DNA from: Jaapia argillacea MUCL 33604
Taxonomy: Eukaryota > Basidiomycota > Agaricomycetes > Jaapiales > Jaapiaceae
Assembly (NCBI GenBank): GCA_000697665.1
Contig: KL197719.1
Coordinates: 182,682 to 246,681, forward strand
Direction: 5' to 3'
DNA length: 64,000 nucleotides
A model generated the notes under the pieces. That model was not told the origin of the DNA, searched no databases, and saw nothing but the letters and a program-made list of their open reading frames with translations. Shown here piece after piece: positions 58,856 to 64,000 of the stretch. The position numbers and the translations under genes were made by a program. The first letter of the stretch is position 1. Every line of letters begins with the position of its first letter.

Positions 58856-59583
58856 TTAGGACCTTGGCTTCTCCTATTTGAATTCCGAATGTTGAGCGAT
58901 TGGAACGGACAGGGGTCGAGCAATGGTGGGAGATGTTACGAACCTTCTTCTCTTTCCAGAGAGCCAGGAGACCAACACCCGACACCTTGACAACCTTGAA
59001 TCGCACACCGGGAATATCACCCTTGGCCTTGCCGCGGCGACCGAAACCGGAGATCAGAACTTCGTCGTTCTCATCAACAAAATTCAGGCAACCATCGTTC
59101 TGTAAAAAATGGATGACATCAGTGAATGCACGGAGCCCAACATTACGGAAATCATGTGGATGCGGATAAGGTGAGGATAGCAAGGAAAAGCAGCTTACGG
59201 GGACGAAAGCGGTGACCTTCTTGCCGTTCTTGATCAGCTGCACACGGACACACTTCCGGATGGCAGAGTTAGGTTGTTTGGCCTCAACACCGACTTTCTC
59301 CAAGACAATTCCCTTCGCGTGGGATGAACCTCCAGTGGGAGAGGTCTTGTAGATGTTGCCGAGGGCACGCTTCTTGTAGGCTTTGTCTGCCTAGAAATTG
59401 AATGAAACATGTTATGGGGGATCCAGAATCGCCGATGGGTAAAAATCCAAGTACCCATCGATTTTCACGTCGGTCGTTGCGAAGCTTGCGAGCAGCCTGG
59501 AGACCGCGGGGTTTGTTGGCTGTTCGACAATAAAATCAGCGAGCAGCACGGGGGAGCTGGCGACAACGAAACATACAGCCCAT
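58856..59583 (-). CDS. RPS23: 40S ribosomal protein S23 (uS12)
   Basis: Spliced from the ATG at 59583. The first coding exon is 7 nt (ATGGGCT); the second continues [20 protein letters not shown] with RW, then [120 protein letters not shown] and S. This is the near-invariant eukaryotic uS12 sequence, including the PNSAIRK loop near the decoding centre. The last exon is 18 nt (EKPRS plus stop) after an intron with a GTTCGT donor at 58943. The protein sits in the 40S subunit at the mRNA decoding site. Confidence 0.96.
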
Positions 59584-60204
59584 TCTGTTATTGAGGCAGC
59601 GTTATCGAGGGAGACGGCAGAGGAACAGCTGGTGAGTCGGAGTATGAATCCTTCTATAAAACTGTAACAGCCAATCTTGCGGACGTTTCGGCATCTTGCG
59701 GCCGGCACCTGACCCAGTTTACCCCCTTTCGTCAGGCTATTCGTCCGCTCATCGTCGACCAGTTCGGTTTGTATTTCCTGGCCATTGGCTGGTTTCCCCA
59801 ACAGTCCACTCTGGATCCCGAGAGGCAGATCCTCCTGGGTTCCAAGCTTTTGCCCTTCGAACATGCTCCAGGCCAGACACAACTATCACTCTCAGTTAGC
59901 TTCACATTCCTCGTCCAATAAGCTTCATTTGTCACCAACCAATAGATGCACCTCTTTCTGCGTCTACCACTGTAACATGTGAACTTCGTTCAATGGCGTT
60001 GAGCCCATATCTGCCTTGCGCGCAATGGATCTTCTCGTGAGCACTCTGCGATGAGGAAGCATCGACTGTGGTAGTTTCTTATCACACCTCGGTCCGACCA
60101 CATGCTGCCCTGGTGTCTTATTCTTAGCCCTCTCATTTATGAGAGGCCTTCACCTGTGGCCTCCTCTCACCCTTACCTAGGCCTGATACTATCTCTAGCC
60201 CTGA
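59584..60204. other. Divergent intergenic region between RPS23 and the first homoserine acetyltransferase-like gene
   Basis: About 620 bp. It should contain the promoter of a highly expressed ribosomal-protein gene plus that of the acetyltransferase-like gene. Open frames here are short and on both strands; no conserved protein seen. Confidence 0.4.
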
Positions 60205-61995
60205 ATGTCCAGCTCCGAGGAAACCCTCTACTACCACCACGGTCGTTTCAATGTCTCAGGTGGCGTCATTCCTGACGCCATAACGGCGTACCGCACATAC
60301 GGTGACCCAAAGAATCCGTGCATTGTCTTTCCAACATGCTATGGAGGCAAACTTGACAGTAAGTTCAAGATATCCATTCGCCTGCTTGTTGGCAAGTCAT
60401 AAGAAGATGATCCTATGAGCTTCTGGACTGCTAGGTCAAGATTACATGGTCGGAAAAGGCAAAGTTAGTGTTTGCAACGTGCATCGATATCATTGACCCC
60501 GCATACTTACTCCGACTGGATCGTCTACAGTGCCTGGATCCAGCCAAGTACTTCGTTGTGACCTTCGCCCTCTTCTCGAATGGAGAGGTTTGTGGCCAAT
60601 CACTCTTCGTATCTTCTCGCCTAACTTAAGATGTTCTGGAATCACGCCAGTCCTCGTCTCCGTCAAACACCGTGCGTGCTTCTTGTCCACCTGTTGTAAC
60701 GCATGTGTATCTTACAGGGAACTTGTAGCCACCGCCCTACAACGGGCCTTACTTCCCGGCAGTATCTTACGAAGATAACATGTGAGTTAGCCCTTTTCGC
60801 TTCCTCACTTTCCCGAGTAACGTGCGTGCCCTTTAGTCGTGCCCAATACATCGTATTAACCAAGCACCTTGGGATTCAACATGTGTATTGCGTGGTCGGG
60901 TTTTCAATGGGCGGACAGCAGGTATGCCGATATTTACCTTATTTCATTCAATCCTTACACTCCGTTAAGGCGTATCACTGGCCTGTGATGTACCCTGATT
61001 ATATTGACAAGTGAGTTTCAATCGCTCCACGCTCTCCCATTTTGTTTACGAGCCAGCGACATTCCAGATACATTCCCATTTGTGGATCTGCACGCACCAG
61101 TCCACACAATAAAGCGTCCGTCGAGTGGATTCATCTATCTCCCACTGAACTGACGTATTCAATCGCAGGTTCCTGGAGGGTCCCAAGGCGGCACTTGTGG
61201 CCTCCAAGGATTTCGATGACGGCCACTATAAATCTACGCCTCAGCATGGCATTCGTGCGTTCGGCCGAGCGTATTGTGCCTGGGCGTATGGTCAAACGGT
61301 CAGTGTTTATATTCCGAGTCGGCTATGGAACGGATTTATAACTAGATTTGGGTTCGTATAGTGGTTCCGCGAGCATGGATATCTAAACAACGGAAGGTGT
61401 GTTTCCTTGATGCAGCCCTTGAACCATAAACATGACCCTAATCTTATGACTCTATTGCAATACCCTGTTCGACACGTTCTTCTCGCATTCAATTAATCTC
61501 CACGCAGCTACCCCGATCTTCAAACCTTCATGCGAGAAGAATGGGAAGGTGGCTTCCTTACAGGGTGGGACGCAAATGACCTTTTGACCCTTCTCCATAC
61601 TTGGCGAGACGGGGACGTGTCAAAGATCAATGATGGTGGTGACTTGGCAAAATGCCTTGGGAAGATCAAGGCGAAAGGTTTAATCATGCCATGCAAGACG
61701 GATCTGTACTTCCCGGTAAGTGAACTCGCAACTTGAGGGCTGCTTGTTGGGCATCGCTAACAACTGTACTGCATGGATAGCCGGAGGATGGTGAATTCGA
61801 GGTGTCGTGCATGCCAAACACCGCGACTTTGTTCGTCATACCTTCGGTTTGGGGTCATATGGGTGAGCATCGTCTCTTCCTCCCCTCTCATTATGGTTGC
61901 TGATTCGAACTGTTTTGACAGCTGGAGGTGCCTCGAATGTGAAGGACGACGATTTGATTCAATCTGAAGTGACTAAGTTCCTAGAAGCAGCGTAA
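60205..61995 (+). CDS. Homoserine O-acetyltransferase-family alpha/beta-hydrolase, copy 1
   Basis: About ten exons, roughly 350 residues. Start MSSSEETLYYHHGRFNVSGG. Blocks: AITAYRTYGDPKNPCIVFPT, KCLDPAKYFVVTFALFSNGE, SSSPSNTPPPYNGPYFPAVS, RAQYIVLTKHLGIQHVYCVV followed by the nucleophile elbow GFSMGGQQ, AYHWPVMYPDYIDKYIPICG, SARTSPHN, FLEGPKAALVASKDFDDGHY, WDANDLLTLLHTWRDGDVSK, MPCKTDLYFPPEDGEFEVSC and VIPSVWGHMAGG (catalytic His; Asp in KTD). The family uses acetyl-CoA to acylate homoserine, but the protein is shorter than yeast Met2 and resembles a widespread paralogous branch, so the acceptor is unknown. It is followed in tandem by a close copy at 62563. Confidence 0.82.
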
Positions 61996-62562
61996 ACAGG
62001 GTTGTTCTTTGCTTACGCGAATAATACTACCTGTGATTGCGAGGAAGGAATAGTATGTAAATTTGATTTGTGCCACTCTTGAACAACCTTGCCATTTCAC
62101 CACTTTCACCACTTTCACGATCTGACCGCCTCATGACAAGCCTACATCGTATAGTTCTCTGTCCCCCGTGATTCTACTTACGATCCTCAGAATGGCGGCA
62201 TTTTGGGAAGTACACACCAGTTTGCGGACCGGCTTCTCTTCGACCTTCTCGACATATCGTGAACAACGGTTACTTTTGTTCTTGCTTGTCTGGCCATGTG
62301 CTCCCGATGCTGCGCATGGTCAACTCACAAAGTGACTGTTGGCGACTCAGATATTTGTCAGATTCGAGTCCTTCTCTAGCTTATCTTTGCCCTTTTCTCA
62401 CTCATCCGTGGGTACTCCGACGCTGGGGGGTTCATGATTCCAGGAAATTCGGTCCGTGCTGACTTATTCTTAGTGCTGGGCTTCATGAAGGACAAGTTGG
62501 TCGAAGTATGTCCTCTCTAGATCTCCTCGAATATCGACTATCCCTCGTTATCACCTCTCAAG
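61996..62562. other. Spacer between the tandem acetyltransferase-like copies
   Basis: About 570 bp. It shows no obvious similarity to the region upstream of copy 1, so the duplication appears limited to the gene or is old. It contains the 9-bp tandem repeat at 62095-62118. Confidence 0.45.
62095..62118. repeat. Short tandem repeat, unit TTTCACCAC
   Basis: 2.7 copies of TTTCACCAC in the spacer between the two acetyltransferase-like genes, seen directly. Confidence 0.8.
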
Positions 62563-64000
62563 ATGTTTGAATTCAGCAGCGTGAAGACACAGCTCTATCA
62601 CCACGGACGATTTCCGGTGTCCGGTGGCATTATCCCCGACGGTGTGACAGCCTTTCGAACGTATGGGGATCCCAAGAACCCTTGCATCGTCTTCCCGACA
62701 TGCTATGGTGCCAAGCTTGATAGTAAGTCCTTGCTCAAACCTCGTGAACATATCGTTGCAGCTCCTCATGTGTGGCGCAGGCCAAGAATACTTGGTTGGG
62801 GAAGGCAAAGTCAGTGATTCAACTTCAATATTTCTTCGTCAAGTTGTCCGCAGGCCTCATGAATCTATCTGCTGAAAGTGCCTCGATCCCTCCAAATATT
62901 TCATTGTTACCTTCGCTCTCTTCTCGAACGGGGAGGTAGGTTTTCGTGAATGTTCGTCTATAACCCGTTAATCAAGTTCTTATTCCCTTTGTGTCTAGTC
63001 GTCGTCGCCTTCAAACACGGTATGGTCTTCTCCTTCATACCGACTCATCTGATCCTTACGGCCCCCAATTCCAGCCAGCACCCTACAACGGCCCGTACTT
63101 CCCTGCTGTTTCATACGTGGACAATATGTGAGCTAGGGTCGTTAACCACACTCTGCGTGTTCTCACCCTCTTCCAGTCGCGCCCAGTACGCAGTATTGAC
63201 CAAGAAATTAGGGATACAACACATCCTCTGTGTTGTAGGGTTTTCAATGGGAGGCCAACAGGTGAGAATAGTCGCACCTCCGCTCGCCAACCGAGCCTTA
63301 CATTAATTCGAAGGCATACCACTGGCCGGTCATGTATCCTGACTTTGTCGACAAGTGTGCACCCATCTACTTGCTTAGTTCTCGCCGCTGATGGTCTGCC
63401 AGATACGTTGCGATATGCACATCCGCGCGCACAAGCCCTCATAACATAGCGTAGGGTCACGGTTGCTGGACTGTCATCGGAGTCGCTCGCTAAATAATTT
63501 GCCTGTTAAACTCCAGTTTCCTTGAAGGACCAAAGGCTGCTCTGGTGGCATCCAAGGACTTCGATGATGGACATTACAAGTCGACCCCGCAGCATGGTAT
63601 TCGTGCTTTCGGAAGAGTGTACTGCGCGTGGGCATATGGTCAAACGGTTAGTTTGGTTTCGAGTACAAATATCGGGAAGATGTTCACCACTTGCACATTA
63701 GTGGTTCCGCGAACACAAGTACCTAGGCGCCGGCATGTCAGACCACATATCTCCTTCCATGATTCCGGTTGACCTGACGAATATTGGGCGTCATAAAATC
63801 AAACAGATACCCCGACCTTCCGTCGTTTATGCGCGAGCGTTGGGAAGGCGGCTACCTGTTGAATTGGGATGCCAATGACATGTTGACTCTCCTCCATACT
63901 TGGCAAGCCGGAGACGTTTCCAAAATCCGGGATGGCGGCGACCTTACAAAGTGTCTCAAGGCGATTAAAGCGAAGGGACTGATCATGCCCTGCAAGACCG
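62563..64000 (+). CDS. Homoserine O-acetyltransferase-family alpha/beta-hydrolase, copy 2 (3' end beyond the window)
   Basis: Starts MFEFSSVKTQLYHHGRFPVS and runs off the right edge in MPCKT, just before the catalytic Asp. It repeats copy 1 block for block: VTAFRTYGDPKNPCIVFPTC, YLVGEGK, CLDPSKYFIVTFALFSNGES, RAQYAVLTKKLGIQHILCVV, GFSMGGQQ, AYHWPVMYPDFVDK, TSARTSPHN, FLEGPKAALVASKDFDDGHY, FGRVYCAWAYGQT, MRERWEGGYLLNWDANDMLT. Exon-intron positions coincide with copy 1 where checked (for example after GQQ, after GQT and inside the codon before FLEGP) while intron sequences differ. This points to a tandem duplication with protein-level constraint on both copies. The final catalytic His lies outside the window. 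Confidence 0.82.

Noticed and set aside
59412-59882. 156-codon minus-strand open frame over the RPS23 first exons
   Set aside because: Overlaps RPS23 exon 2 in another frame; not conserved.
1-64000. Transposon, LTR, CRISPR or rRNA content
   Set aside because: No reverse transcriptase, transposase, terminal repeats, spacer-repeat array or rRNA-like sequence was recognised by eye.

Overview
This is a gene-dense nuclear chromosome segment from a filamentous basidiomycete, most likely a plant-matter-decaying agaricomycete. The evidence is intron architecture and gene content. Nearly every gene is cut by many introns of about 50-60 bases, and protein families are recognisable only after splicing. 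The genes include a fungal cellulose-binding-module alpha-galactosidase, a HAD-fused class II (drimane-type) terpene cyclase and a GPI-anchored phospholipase B. Translation uses the standard code. I see no rRNA, tRNA, CRISPR array, phage or clear transposon. All splice coordinates were read by eye from conserved protein continuity and GT/GC-AG signals, so single-exon boundaries may be off even where the gene call is firm.

Layout. 1-10 kb: the 5' part of a WBP4-like spliceosomal zinc-finger protein (-), an FLVCR/DIRC2-like MFS transporter (+), tRNA m2G10 methyltransferase TRM11 (-), phospholipase B (-) and TIM17 (-). 10-20 kb: a CDCA7-type zinc-finger protein (+) sharing a 189-bp divergent promoter with TIM17, a ZSWIM7/Sws1 recombination factor (-), an Mmc1-like mitochondrial protein (+), a VanZ-domain membrane protein (-) and an RraA/HMG aldolase-like protein (+). 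19-31 kb: DNA polymerase kappa (-), a caspase-fold protein lacking its catalytic His (-), Atg6/beclin (+), glutamate-cysteine ligase (+) and ATP synthase delta (+). 31-43 kb: a very large AlkB-like dioxygenase with zinc ribbons (+), a PH-domain coiled-coil protein (-) and the urea transporter DUR3 (+). 44-52 kb: GH27 alpha-galactosidase with CBM1 (+), a 3.7-kb stretch without a confident gene, a HAD-terpene cyclase (+) and a complex I NDUFB3-type subunit (-). 52-64 kb: DNA topoisomerase I (+), CDP-diacylglycerol synthase (+), ribosomal protein S23 (-) and two tandem copies of a homoserine O-acetyltransferase-family protein (+, the second cut by the window end).

Most genes are housekeeping and do not form one pathway. 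Loose themes are genome maintenance and chromatin (TOP1, pol kappa, Sws1, CDCA7-like, AlkB-like), mitochondrial biogenesis (TIM17, ATP16, NDUFB3, Mmc1-like) and membrane lipid or nutrient metabolism (PLB, CDS1, DUR3, GH27). The most unusual features are: (i) extreme splicing, with coding microexons of 6, 12, 15 and 24 nt, a 7-nt first coding exon, and three GC-AG introns that protein conservation supports; (ii) the composite AlkB dioxygenase; (iii) a caspase-like protein with His replaced by Tyr; (iv) a terpene cyclase without recognisable cluster partners.
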